Shown: positions 12,729 to 23,850, numbered from the stretch's first letter. The stretch: 64,000 nt of DNA from Pilasporangium apinafurcum (GCA_001600495.1 BCKE01000040.1:247644-311643), one strand, 5' to 3'. Numbers and translations are program-made. Notes: generated from the sequence alone by a model not told the origin.

Positions 12729-13301
12729 AATTATGGCTTACATTGTATACACCTCAGAAAAGCTGGCGTATTCAATGCGCAAGTGCAAGGGTTAGCTGTG
12801 TAAACACTAGCCCGCACTCCAGGATGTTTGGTGTACGCACTGTAAGTTTCTTCATTTTACTTAGCAAGTATCTGCACTTCCTTTTATACAATATCTTACG
12901 AAAATGCACAGCCTTTGTGTTTTTTTGTGTTTTTATAGAGAAGGAAACGTAGCGAAGCCCAAATTATGTGAGTAGTGTTGAAGCCAAACTAATGCGTTCC
13001 TCAGTCAGATTTTCCGCTGAATAGCCAAAACATCAGTGCAAATACTCCAAATTTCAAAAGCATGAGCTTTAGGTTAGGTTAGTATACTAACCATCACTTG
13101 ATATAGCGCAAACTCAATAATTTTAGTGTAATTTTTGGTGCCGTTTTGAGAAGAAATATTAGGTGTGTTTACGCTTTGCATGGAACACCTACGACGAAAT
13201 TTTGTAAAGCATAACTTAGAAAATAGCAGCTCTCTCTGAAGTTGCAAACAGCACGTTTCGTGTGAGATTGCATTCACGCCAAAATTGTACAAAACTGAAA
13301 A

Positions 13302-13382
13302 CGACAGCTGTGAGGTTTGAACTCACGCGGGTTACCCCAATGGATTTCAAGTCCATCGCCTTAACCACTCGGCCAAGCTGTC
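13302..13382 (-). tRNA. tRNA-Ser (anticodon UGA), second copy
   Basis: Identical over all 81 bases to the copy at 12648 but on the opposite strand. A TTTT run directly follows the 3-prime end in the direction of transcription (13298-13301 complement), a normal RNA polymerase III stop. Flanks differ from the other copies, so the duplicated unit appears limited to the tRNA itself. The stretch 12729-13301 shows no other gene. Confidence 0.95.
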
Positions 13383-13826
13383 GAAAAGGAAATAGAGCGC
13401 CAAAAATTTGGAGCAGAAATGTCTACTTGAAGAGTTTTATAATGGCTTTAGTTGAGCCAGGTATGACACCATTTCACATAGAATTATTGGATATCTAGTA
13501 TAGAGATCAAACAAATGTAATGACAGAGTTGGATTTGATAAAGTTGATTACGAGACTTGAACCGCATTCTAAAACACTAAACCGGTAGAAGCATACACCA
13601 CTTTTTCTTTGTTACCTCTTACAGCGTTCGGTATGTAGTCTTTCCTAGATGCGTTGATCCTGTTCTTGGTCATACTTTAACAGCTACCGAGTACTCAAAA
13701 CTAGCATTAAAGTCTACTTGTTTTCATGTATGTACCACGATTTGGAGATAGTTGAGTGGGAAGGTTGTTGTACGAACAAAGCAAAACAATATTTTAAAAG
13801 AAAAACTTACCTCAACAGTATAAGAT

Positions 13827-13907
13827 CGACAGCTGTGAGGTTTGAACTCACGCGGGTTACCCCAATGGATTTCAAGTCCATCGCCTTAACCACTCGGCCA
13901 AGCTGTC
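13827..13907 (-). tRNA. tRNA-Ser (anticodon UGA), third copy
   Basis: Identical 81-base copy in the same orientation as the one at 13302. A TTTTT run occurs about 20 bases past the 3-prime end. The plus-strand peptide frames that cross both minus-strand copies are translations of the tRNA complement and are not genes. No gene is visible in 13383-13826 or in 13908-14127. Confidence 0.95.
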
Positions 13908-14127
13908 ATATAGAAAAACTGATTTAATAATAAGAGTCATAAATTAACTTAGCAAACAGGAATAAATACAAACCAAATCTCATGCTATCTCATCATGTGT
14001 TTTGTTAATGATGCATACTGTATGACTTTTGCGCTTGATGGCGATGTTTATTTAGCAACACACCTATTTATCCAATCAAATCCATAGAAATTTCAAACAA
14101 TTGAAGCAATGTGCTTTATGTCCATTC

Positions 14128-14222
14128 TATGTGGGAACAGAGCGTAAAGAAATGGTCCTAGAACATCCACCATATTGTAGAACTTGTCATATCGACCTGA
14201 AACTTTGATCCTATATACTTTA
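14128..14222. repeat. Truncated second copy of the left half of the TTAA MITE
   Basis: About 95 bases align with 10333-10432 of the MITE, with the best match in CATATCGACCTGAAACTTTG. The match is diverged and breaks off near 14222. It shows the MITE is a repeated family in this genome. The following 250 bases (14223-14475) hold no recognisable gene. Confidence 0.55.
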
Positions 14223-14475
14223 ACACTGGATCTATAGGTCAGTCGGAGGAGGAAAAGACATTTTATTGAGATCGAGACGATTACAAAAAATCCGGTTCAG
14301 GACTGCAACAAGAACAATGTTCATGGCAAATTGTAACGGGACTCAGTCTTATCCTGCACACAAGAGCTGGATTGATCTGAGCGAGAGGAAGCTTAACTAC
14401 GACAACTAGACTCACACGAAACGTGTAGAGTCTGATGTCTTGAGGATTGGGAGGAGGAACTTGTTACTTGGAGGT

Positions 14476-14998
14476 AAATTTGCAACTGAATTAAAATGCT
14501 TTAAGGTTCCTAAAATATAACCACTAGGTGCCTATGGGGTGAAATGCATTAAACCTATGAATGAATGAGTAAAACCTACGAATCTGATACATTAAACCTT
14601 GGATACACTCCCAGAAGTGAGNTTGAACTCAGACAGATTCTTCAACTGACTTGAAAACGAGGAACCTTCTTCAAACGGAGATATCTGATTGGCTAAAGGC
14701 AACCGNGTTGAATCTCCNATGATGATGCCACAGCATCATCATATGACTTTGGCTATCTCAGCCCAACTGAACTCTTGTTCAGTCATCCTTGGTCTTTTAT
14801 CCGCAAGACTCAAGTCGACACATGGGTGTCATAATCGAATGATGTCTTCTGTTTGGGTGATAATTTATAATATCTTCCAATCATAATATTTCATACGACG
14901 TCGCCTGATTGGTTATTATCACTGAATAATACCTAATCAGCTCCATCCGTGTAGATCATAATACCTACCAATCACATGTAAGGGCAGGACCTATTACA
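14476..14998. repeat. LTR-like dispersed repeat, copy A
   Basis: The first about 270 bases are nearly identical to 16952-17222; similarity then falls but resumes at the 3-prime end, where both copies finish CACATGTAAGGGCAGG followed by CC and ATTACA. The block includes a perfect hairpin, ATGATGATGC/GCATCATCAT with a CACA loop (14719-14742). The terminal CA fits an LTR, but I find no matching TG start or target duplication, so the left boundary is only the start of similarity. Three Ns lie within it. Confidence 0.5.
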
Positions 14999-15490
14999 CT
15001 TTCTGTCGTTCCAGCACAGTGCATACATTTTATCTCCGTCTGTGCCTATACTTTCCAAAGCATAGAAACTACTGACGTGGAGTCAATCGAACAATAAACT
15101 TGACGAGAACGCGAGGTCCTCGGTTCTTGGACTTGGAGCTTCGGATTTACCAAGAGTGATTTTGTCTTGTAAACTTGATACTTCACGCGGCTGCCGTCGT
15201 GCGCTGATCAGGCGCTACCAGGTGACGCAAATAGCCTTCTGCGCGCTCGAACACAATGTCGCTCGTTACCGAGCACCGACTCCAATCCCGCTATACCCTG
15301 CGAAGCGAGCGGAGAGAAGAACACAAGGGAGGCTTGCGTACTGTTGGGCAAATTTTGGAGTGTTCATTATTTTCCCTCTGAGGGCAGATAGTGGTACTTA
15401 AAAAGGGATGCTGATCTACTGGCTACCTACTGGCTACTTATTATTTACTATCTGTAGGTTAGATGTAATTATGTGGGACACATAACCCAA
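14999..15490. other. Interval between repeat copy A and the piggyBac pseudogene
   Basis: No supported gene. A plus-strand frame at 15156-15401 is basic and cysteine-rich but matches no family I recognise. A short tandem CTACTGGCTAC repeat lies near 15416-15440. This interval may be the 3-prime flank of the dead transposon. Confidence 0.3.
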
Positions 15491-16834
15491 TCACCCCTGC
15501 GGTCTGACCGCTTTTACAGAAATTTCAAGCCGCTCCGTCACACTACCGCGAGGGGGATCCGATTTCACCCATTGGAGCAGGTTTTCCATAGGATATTCCT
15601 TGGTTGCTGTCTTCACCATACCCATAAAATATAGTCCTAAAAAAGAATGTAATTGGACGAGGGTCTTGACTGAAGAAAATCCGCTGTCAGCGACAATGGT
15701 TCGACCAGTTCCGGTGTATGGTTGTGTTAAGCGTAACACCATAGCGGTCCTCTCGCCAAATTGTTCATAAAATGCCTTTTGCCTTTGACGCGCCGCACCT
15801 TCCATGATCTCAAGTCCCAATAGTATACCAGTATCCCCATCTGCGATTGCCTTTAGTTCGGCACCAACACCTTCTGGCTTTCTTTTAATTTTCGTCAAAT
15901 GAGGAATTCCATCGCGAGTGTATTTATATTCATGACCTCTCCATGCGATCATACATTCGTCTACGCAGAGAATATCTCCAGGAGTTACAGCCATTTTCCT
16001 CTGCAAATTGAACGCATCAACAACTGGTCGAATTGCGGACCATGGGTCATCTTGTGGTGAAGGAAACTCAGCAAAGATAAGAGCGTTCAGAATGCTTTGG
16101 AAAGTATGCCGGTTCATGCCATAGCGTTCACCGTAGTTTGCAGTCGTACCAACGCAGCCTTTAGCGACTGTTTTCTCCTAATACACTTTTAGTGGCCCCC
16201 GCCGAGGTTCCAACGTCATTGCAATTTGGATGCCAAGCCAGCAGAAAAAATCTCCCTTCCCAATCTGACCCTGACGGCGTTCTTTCAGCTTTTTGTTGGT
16301 TTCCGCGATGATCCTTTTCAATGAATCCATTGGATAGAAAAGGTAGAAGTAATGAATAAAAGAACGCTCACCTGGCTGTAGATAAGGTGGGCAGTGTAGT
16401 GAAGCTTTTCATCTCTTAGCAAAACTTCCCTGGTCCACCGTGACGCTACCACACGGGGTCCACTTTCGCCCATGTCCATATACAGCACCATCAAGTATTG
16501 CACACGATTCCACTACATCGTTATCTTCTTCGCTATCTGAACTCGAGGAAGTCTCGCTTACACTCATATCTGGGCTGGATCTAGCGTCGAAATGAACACC
16601 AGAATAATTCCATTCTTCTGGCTCTGTGGGGGCCATTTCGTGGTGTGGAGGAGCGATTTCGACGCTCTCCGCGCAGATTCCACGCGACGCGACTGTCTCG
16701 CAACCTCCCACATCCCATCGGATTGTGTACGAGTGCTGACGGCCAGTTTTATGCACATTCAGGACAACGCCGCGTCGCCCAGTGAGTTTCTTCGTCTTGC
16801 CCTTTACATGATCTACTCGGTAAATTTTCTTCAT
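15491..16834 (-). pseudogene. piggyBac-type transposase, inactivated
   Basis: One minus-strand frame from 16834 to 15491 (about 448 codons) encodes a DDE_Tnp_1_7 transposase but is broken by an in-frame TGA at 16409-16411 and a TAG near 16176. N-terminal acidic and serine-rich segment (SETSSSSDSEEDND), then HYFYLFYPMDSLKRII, the conserved GDFFCWLGIQIAM, and after the second stop the catalytic core with Asp residues in ILCVDECMIAWRG and TIVADSGFSS. The C-terminal part, where the last catalytic Asp and a zinc finger usually lie, is missing: the frame ends after KAVRPQG. The family excises and inserts DNA at TTAA sites. Copies A and B of a direct repeat lie on either side. Not functional as read. 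Confidence 0.85.
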
Positions 16835-16951
16835 GAGTTTTTTGTAATGGGACTACGCTGAGTCCCAAAACAACAGCTTACACTAAAAGCGCGAGTCGAG
16901 GAAACGAGGGCTTTGACTTGAAAGAGGAAGGAGACTTGAGGACTTGATGGC

Positions 16952-17809
16952 AAATTTGCAACTGAATTAAAATGCTTTAAGGTTCCTAAAATATAACCAC
17001 TAGGTGCCTATGGGGTGAAATGCATTAAACCTATGAATGAATGAGTAAAACCTACGAATCTGATACATTAAACCTTGGATACACTCCCAGAAGTGAGATT
17101 GAACTCAGACAGATTCTTCAACTGACTTGAAAACGAGGAACCTTCTTCAAACGGAGATATCTGATTGGCTAAAGGCAACCGAGTTGAATCTCCAATGATG
17201 ATGCCACAGCATCATCATATGATTTTGGGTATCTCAACCCAACTGACTCTTGTCCAATTATACTTGATTTCTTAACTGGAGGACTCAACTCGATACATGG
17301 GTGTCATAGACTGATGAGTTCGTATGATTGGTGTAAGGAACTTGAGTGTTTGAAGGTAAATTGAAAAGTGAGATTATTGTTTTAGCTTGCACTACTCTCT
17401 TTCTTTCTAACCATTCATTTTCTTATTGGCCTAAGAACCAACCATTCTTCCTTACACATAAACATGCAATGATTACCTCGTAATTACGCTTTCGTAAATT
17501 AGTAATTACGTTTTCGTAAATATAGTAATTACACTTTCGTAAATACAATAATTACGCTTTCGTAAATGTAGAAATCATAACANTATCAGATATGTAGCTT
17601 GATATGCAAAATTATGAACTTGTGGGATTTGAACCAGGGACGTCAAGATATAAAAAGTCTTCAATCCTTACAATTGGCTATTATTCCCCAATAATCACCA
17701 ATCGGAATAAGTTCTATGACTTTCACTGGTTGGTCAATATTATCCAATCATTGTTCTCCATGAGGATTGGAAAATCTACCAATCACATGTAAGGGCAGGG
17801 CCCATTACA
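16952..17809. repeat. LTR-like dispersed repeat, copy B, split by a nested solo LTR
   Basis: Nearly identical to copy A over 16952-17222, including the ATGATGATGC/GCATCATCAT hairpin (17195-17218). It is interrupted by the solo LTR at 17332-17672. Removing that LTR and one ATTGG target copy rejoins GATTGG with CTATTATTCC, which aligns with GATTGGTTATTATC of copy A, so copy B was there first. It ends at 17809 with GGGCAGGGCCCATTACA. Its right end is fused to the 3-prime end of the MULE transposase remnant. Confidence 0.6.
17332..17672. mobile_element. Solo LTR 1, 341 bp, with 5-bp target duplication
   Basis: Starts TGTAAGG and ends with the inverse CCTTACA. It is flanked on both sides by ATTGG (17327-17331 and 17673-17677), a 5-bp duplication typical of LTR retrotransposon insertion. 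The interior has four copies of a tandem unit of about 23 bp built on GTAATTACG-TTTCGTAAAT. The sequence GGGATTTGAACC near 17618 resembles a tRNA B box on the minus strand. No internal retroelement genes are present, so it is an LTR left by recombination. One N is present at 17583. Confidence 0.85.
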
Positions 17810-19892
17810 ATAATCACTTAGTCGACTTAATACACGTCGCAAGAAATCCGAAACCATCTCTGATGTTCGCGATCGCGACGAGTGTCGGCGAAGCACCGAC
17901 GTGAGCTGGCGTAGAACTGCTGTTTGATGTTGAAATATACCAGCAACTGCCTTGTCAATCCTTGGCTTCCGTCCAAGCATCATCTTCAACTGATTCCAGT
18001 TAGCTTCAATTCGGTTTGTTGTAGTATTGTCTGCGGAAAAGTAGACACCACAAACGTAGTTAGACCACATATCTGCATGAATGCCAATTCTTGTTGAAGT
18101 AGCTGAGTATATCAGGGCAATCAGCTTCGCAATAAGTGGAGAAGACACCGTAGACGCGATGGTACTCCTCTTCGTATGAGCTGGGTACAATACGATACAC
18201 AACAATATTAGATTATTAGCAGTATCGACGAAGTAACAAGAAGTAATACCAAAGCTCACCTGTAAATCATTCTGAAAAACATACTTCCTATTTCTTCGCG
18301 CTGTGGTGGGTTAAGATTATATTTGGGCTTCCGCAGCAACTTTTTCTAATATGTGATGGCATGAAATTGGCAAAGGAGTACCTTCACTCCTGTGAAGCAT
18401 GCTTCTAAAACGCGCCATTCCACAAAGTCGTTGTCAATAATAACTGTCTCGATATTTTTCCAGCGTTCATTCTTCTCCTCGAAAAGTTCCAGAAAATGAG
18501 TTATTGTCGGAGTTTGTTTGTTGAGAGCGATGAAATCTAACACAGGTATCCCTCTTCCTGTCGGCCAGGTGGCAATTAGGCTTCCTGGGTGTTCAGAAAA
18601 TCACAATAACAGTAATTAGTTAGCATCACTACTCAGTGTTAATGTTGCAATTGTGAAGACAACCAAGCTTACCCATGTGATAGCCCAGGTTGTTAGTGCC
18701 GTGGGCCCAGTCCATGACCAAACACTCGCCCCATTCCTCGAAGCATTGCTTTTGCATCGATGTTTGCACAACGATGGCGCAGGCGACATCCATCTGGTCC
18801 TGTATCAAGTAGGCGTCGTTTCCATCTATCTGTACGAACGAATAGAGCATGTCCCTCAGTCGACTTTCTCCCGAGTTTTTGCTGTGCATTTTTCGAATGA
18901 TGCTGTGCGCTTGTTGTGAAGTTAAATTCCTCCCATAAATTTTCCATCAACATTTTATCAGATGTTATTCAAAGAGCTATAATAAATAGCACATTCTTAC
19001 CGAATTTGTCTGAAAGGAATGCAGTGATGTGCTTCGGGTTAGTTTGTGTGTCCACCATCGTGGTGACATCAGTCAGTTCTGTGGAATCAACCTCCACCGA
19101 TCCGGCACCAAAGTATAAATCGGAGATATCCTTGTCAGTGAGGTGATTATGCGTAAATGTCTACGAGCAATAAAGAGAGATACATAGTTAACACGTTGAA
19201 ACATTCACAAACATGAAGCAAAACCCTGACCTCTCTGATAACGTTGACTCTCCGATCTTTTGATCTTTCGCGTTGCGCAATCGCTGTAGATCTTGCTGGA
19301 CAGTTCGTAAAGCGAATTCCGTGGGCACTGTCCAGTGTTTCGCGGCGGCTGCATCACTCCATGCGTGCATCGATAGTCGCGGAAGGCCATCTTAAAGTGC
19401 TCCAGTACATTCTCTCTGCGTAAATACAACAGTAAAGTATAAATAAAGCAACACCAACACTAGGATCATTCTTCCCTGTTGTACGCTGCTGTTGACCGCG
19501 AATTTCGCACCATAAAGCGGAGATAATTCTGCGACTGATATTCCTTTAAGACAGCAAAAAACTTCCCAAGAGTGAAAATGGCTTCCTGGAAATGGAGAGG
19601 CAATATTTTCGACCAATTGCTGCGATCGGACGATCTCGATTCGTCTTGCCCATGTGGTGCTTCTTTGCTGCCGTGAAATACGGTCAACGGAGTGCTTTGT
19701 TGCCGGGTCTTCATCGGTGTCATCCGATTCTCGCTTCCTTTTCTCTGTCTTCTCAGTCGGCTTAATAACCTGCTTGTTAGATTATATTCACAGCATAGGT
19801 CCTGCTAGAAATGCTCTTTTTTAGCCATAAGTTTTTGTACGAACCTGATTCCTCGAAATCATCATTGTCGTTGCCTCCATATTGACATCCAT
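17783..19892 (-). pseudogene. MULE transposase of the oomycete ZSWIM type, decayed, with introns
   Basis: Coding pieces in order on the minus strand: an N-terminal exon from ATG 19892 (MDVNMEATTMM), a basic segment KPTEKTEKRKRESDDTDED, the segment KFFAVLKEYQSQNYLRF, HFKMAFRDYRCTHG, DMLYSFVQIDGNDAYLI, VMDWAHGTNNLGYHMG, SLIATWPTGRGIPV, IDNDFVEWRVLEACF, LLCQFHAITY and NTTTNRIEANWNQLKMMLG. These follow the order of MULE transposases linked to SWIM zinc fingers. Several gaps look like true GT-AG introns (for example about 18656-18584, joining GYHMG to SLIATW). There are also frame breaks, one at a T-run near 19555 and one before DMWSNYVCG. The last codons come from the adjacent repeat copy B. Clearly dead. 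Confidence 0.75.
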
Positions 19893-21157
19893 TCTTTCTT
19901 GCTAGGCAGAGCCTGCGAACTTTACGTCGGTTCTTTATTCAAACCTAAGCTCAATTCGAATTGTGATATTACGCCACGCCCGAAAATGGGGTAAAGGATG
20001 TAGCATCCTCCACGTTGTGTACTCCCTGGTGCCTTTGGATGGTAGTGGCCCGACTACCAGTATGTTCCACAATCAAGGGCCCACACAGTAGCATCAGGTA
20101 GCATCCGCATATAGAATTAATATGTAGAATATGCAACGGAGCCATTCAAATACAATATACAAATATTCGACTAAGAGTACACCCTCCATGCCTCTCAACG
20201 AATCTGCCACCCAATCAATTCACCTGTCAGATGTAAGAATTTAGTCACAGCCTCAGCGGCTAAATACTGCCACATTCCATTCCAACATTACACACAATCA
20301 TGCAAACCAAACACATTTTAGCGAACGTCTAAAAGCCCATAAAAGCCGTGAGCGTACCTCACAGTCTTTCTGGAACAGCTTATGGGGTTCCCGCTAGCTG
20401 TCTGTCGTGGACTAGTCATTGTACTTTTCAGCCACAAGACTACCATCGTATACACACAGTCAATTCCACTATGTCTACACAAAGGGTCTCCTCTATGTAG
20501 ACACAGCCATACATATGACTTATGCAGAAGACCATAGCGAAAATAAAAGATTTCATTCCTCATACAGCGCCATCTTGTCCCTATGAACTTTCACGGCATA
20601 TGCCTTGATCGAGAAGACGTAGCTGAAGCTCATAGACGCATAGAATACGTAAATAAATAAGTAATTCAGAATACATTCATTCAATCAATATAAACAAATG
20701 CATTCATCCCATCTATATCGATCATCCCACATACCGGAGCATATTTACAAACACATCAACTACAACCCACTCTTATATACCCACTTACCAAGTTTCCTTG
20801 AGAGGCTTAAGGGCTTGCGCTTGGGCTGTAATTCACTTGTGTGTTTGTTATGAAAAAATAGACTGCGATTAACTATGGTTAAAAGTAATAGTTTCCTAAA
20901 ATCCTATTGCTTTTGTAGCTACCTAAAATAGATCCTTTTTTAACACAATATTCTAATCTTGACTTCAATCCAATGAAAAACTTGCCAAAGTATATGGGTT
21001 CTATACACTATCGCAAAATTGTTAGATCTTATATAGAGTGAAATTTTTAAAACTTAATAGTTGGAGCTCCATGTGGGTTTTAGAGTCGTTTCTGCTGAAT
21101 ACCCATTAGTCGGATGCGACTTTATCACACAATTTAAAGCACATTCCCATGAAAATT
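19893..21157. other. Gene-free stretch of the repeat island
   Basis: No coding region, RNA gene or clear repeat boundary is recognised. Composition is AT-rich with scattered short frames lacking protein-like character. Confidence 0.4.
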
Positions 21158-21672
21158 TCATGACAGGAAAGTTACGAAAATTACCTCGTTTTTAATGTTG
21201 CTCTTAGATACATTAATGACCTGTCGCGTGGTCGTATTAATGTTGCATGAATGAGGGCGTTCTTTCAGCGCTTCACAGTAAGATGCAATATACTGATATT
21301 GTGCGGCGTCGTCGCCAAAAAACTCCTTCATAAACCGTTTACACGCATTCACACAGTTGCCGTACGATACCACCACGCCTATGGATTCCAAATAGTTTCA
21401 GATGATAACTGGAGATAAATCACGCTGGTGGATGTGAATCAACTCTCGTATGTCATCGTTCTGCGGTAATTGTTTCGCAGTGAAGGCACGACGAGCTGAA
21501 TGTGCATGTAGATCAACAGTCGAAACATCACATAAAGGTGCGACGAACTGTGTAGGCGGTTCGAACCTTTCTTCGAAAGCAAATTACACAACAAAAATGC
21601 ACAATTTATTTGTGCAAACGGCCTTGTATCGCCGATAATCGCTTGAAGCAACCTTGTATCCACGGCACTCAT
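21158..21672 (-). pseudogene. Fragment of a second MULE-like transposase
   Basis: The frame at 21391-21158 contains VVVSYGNCVNACKRFM and DDAAQYQYIASYCEALKER, which resemble the region just upstream of the catalytic domain in Mutator-like transposases (VSY..., then AQY.YI..Y.E.LK...N). Upstream pieces up to about 21672 in other frames (for example LLQAIIGDTRPFAQIN) may belong to the same gene but need frame changes. No catalytic residues are preserved. Low certainty on family. Confidence 0.35.
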
Positions 21673-21678
21673 GCTGAT

Positions 21679-21697
21679 TGTAACGGGGTACGTTACA
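21679..21697. repeat. Short palindrome TGTAACG/CGTTACA
   Basis: Arms TGTAACG and CGTTACA flank five bases (GGGTA). It belongs to the set of TGTAA...TTACA palindromes in this island and resembles two LTR ends brought together. Nothing else is identified between here and 22,314. Confidence 0.4.
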
Positions 21698-22314
21698 TAA
21701 CTGCGTCATAGAGCTGACGCCGATGTCACTAGGGAAATAGTGACAGTACGGTACTTTGTGACGAAACAACTCAAATACACTTGAATAGAAAGTGACTTCA
21801 AATAGTGTGTTACCTCCTACAGTTTAAATAGTATAAAACAGTTTTTTTTTGGGGTGTTGGTATCGTTATGGTACCAGTATCAGGCAGCGGGCTCATATCA
21901 GCGATGCGGCTCTATGACGTCATCACGCCAGAATCTCGTCAGATTATTAGATCGTCAGAATTAGGATCAGTAGTTGCATGTTTAAACTTACTCAGAGTTT
22001 TCAATTTCCCTGGCAATATATACATCTTGAGAAAACCCACGTCTTCCAGGTTTGCATTTGTTGGACCATTAAGTATACAGGAAATACTTGGTCCTTGCAT
22101 AGTGTGTGCTTGGGAAGATATTTCCCGAAAGAAGTGCGTCAGGGGAAAGGTTCAGTCCCAACTCTGACTTTCATATTATCTGTGTTGAGTGCTATCATTA
22201 GTTGTCTAGTGGTTCGAGTAAGTTAGGACCACTTCGCATTTCATATATAAAAGGAATTGTTTGTCGATTAATAGCTTCATTGCCTTCGTACGTTGAAGTA
22301 TCCGTACGGGCATT

Positions 22315-22632
22315 TGTAAGGAACTTGAGTGTTTGAAGGTAAATTGAAAAGTGAGATTATTGTTTTAGCTTGCACTACTCTCTTTCTTTCTAACCATTCA
22401 TTTTCTAATGGCCTAAGAACCAACCATTCTTTCTTACACATAAACATGCAATGATTACCTCGTAATTACGCTTTCGTAAATATAGTAATTACGTTTTCGT
22501 AAATACAATAATTACGCTTTTGTAAATGTAGAAATCCTAACAATATCAGATATGTAGCTTGATATGCAAAATTATGAACTTGTGGGATTCTAACCAGGGA
22601 CGTCAAGATATAAAAAGTCTTCAATCCTTACA
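22315..22632. mobile_element. Solo LTR 2, 318 bp, with 5-bp target duplication
   Basis: Same family and orientation as solo LTR 1: TGTAAGG at the left, CCTTACA at the right. Flanked by GCATT on both sides (22310-22314 and 22633-22637), a different target from copy 1, proving independent insertion. It has three copies of the internal repeat unit of about 23 bp where copy 1 has four, which accounts for the 23-bp size difference. No internal genes remain. Confidence 0.87.
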
Positions 22633-23763
22633 GCATTGGTCTCTAGCGTATAGACGACTGTGCGACTAGATTGACCTTGTGTATTGCGTGTACGTATAGG
22701 GCCTCTCTTGTCTGGGCCGACGAAATAACAAGACAAAGCCCCTACCTTCTTCTTGTGGATCACGTCTTTTGACGTCACAGGGTCATATATCGCATTACTG
22801 CGGATAAAAGAACCAAAGAAAAGGGGTACACAACGTGAGTGTGCTAGCTGTGTGCACGGAAGTTATATTGATCTATAACTTACGAATACACTCTTCGAGC
22901 CCCAGACCGGTTGCACCCCTTTCCAGGTGGTCTGGGTGCTCCAACTAGCTACAATCGGGTTATCTTCTGGTCCAGGAACTGTGTTCCCGGTTCAGAAGCC
23001 CAACCACTTCGTCACAACTTACTTACAGTACTTACTCGCGGTACTCCTATAGTTCTACCCTATGAAATAACCTGATGATTTATGATGGTTATCAAATATC
23101 GATTAAGGTTATGGGCCGTTATAACAAAGCTTATTGAGTTAGAGATACTTAGATTAGTTATGACAGCAAGTTAGGTGTGAACCACTCATTTTTACTAATC
23201 TAAGCCAGCCGGCTAAAATATATTCAGTACAGAGTTTACCTTGTCTTGGTAATTGATAGGTCTTGAAGTAGAGACCGCGAGTGTACACTCATCGGAACAG
23301 CGAGTGTTCCATAACTTCCTCTGTTGCGAAAGCTACCGTGTAAGCTGCCCGCTTACATGAGCCATCACAGTTTAAGCGTGAGCTTGGTAGACGATGTGGC
23401 AAGTGTCGACAAACAGGACACAACACCAGGGCCTGCCGAAACAGGGATCTGTAGGGTAATAAGCAGTTTAATAAACAAATTTTGTCATATGAGATGTCAT
23501 TTCCCATAGTAAATCACCGGTTTTATTTATATCTGAGGTGCCAATAGTAAAATTGTGAGGTGTGAATATCATTTCCCTAAATATATTTTCCTCATTTTTC
23601 AAAAAGTAAGGTAGATTTTTTCATTCTCCCTATTTGGTAAATTTAAAAGTGAGAGTTTGGTTCCTACTCGACTTTTGGCCAAATTACGACTCCTACCTTC
23701 TACTTCCTACGTTTCTTTACTAAAATTTTTACTGGATTTTTTCCTATATTTTCTAAGGTTTCT

Positions 23764-23850
23764 TGTAACACATGCCTGACCTCGCACGCAAGGAACAAGC
23801 GTACCATCGGCATGTGCCTGACCTTGCGTTCGAGGTCAGACGACATTACA
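23764..23850. repeat. 87-bp foldback with TGTAA/TTACA ends
   Basis: Outer ends are TGTAA and TTACA. Inner arms CCTGACCTCGCACGCAAGG (23775-23793) and its inverse from 23822 differ at one or two bases and enclose about 28 bases. The transcript or single strand would form a stable hairpin. It may be a tiny foldback element or a remnant LTR with its middle deleted. Confidence 0.5.

Noticed and set aside
13262-13498. Plus-strand peptide with TAVRFELTRVTPMDFKS, repeated at 13718-13927
   Set aside because: This is the translated complement of the tRNA-Ser gene, so the repeat is the tRNA, not a protein.
15156-15401. 81-codon plus-strand frame as a retroelement gag
   Set aside because: It is basic with some cysteines but lacks a zinc-knuckle pattern or any partner reading frame.
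16409-16411. TGA as selenocysteine or readthrough in the piggyBac gene
   Set aside because: A second in-frame TAG and the missing C-terminus show decay, and no recoding signal is visible.
17451-17575. Possible CRISPR-like array of GTAATTACG units
   Set aside because: The units are contiguous with no unique spacers and lie inside an LTR; they are a tandem repeat.
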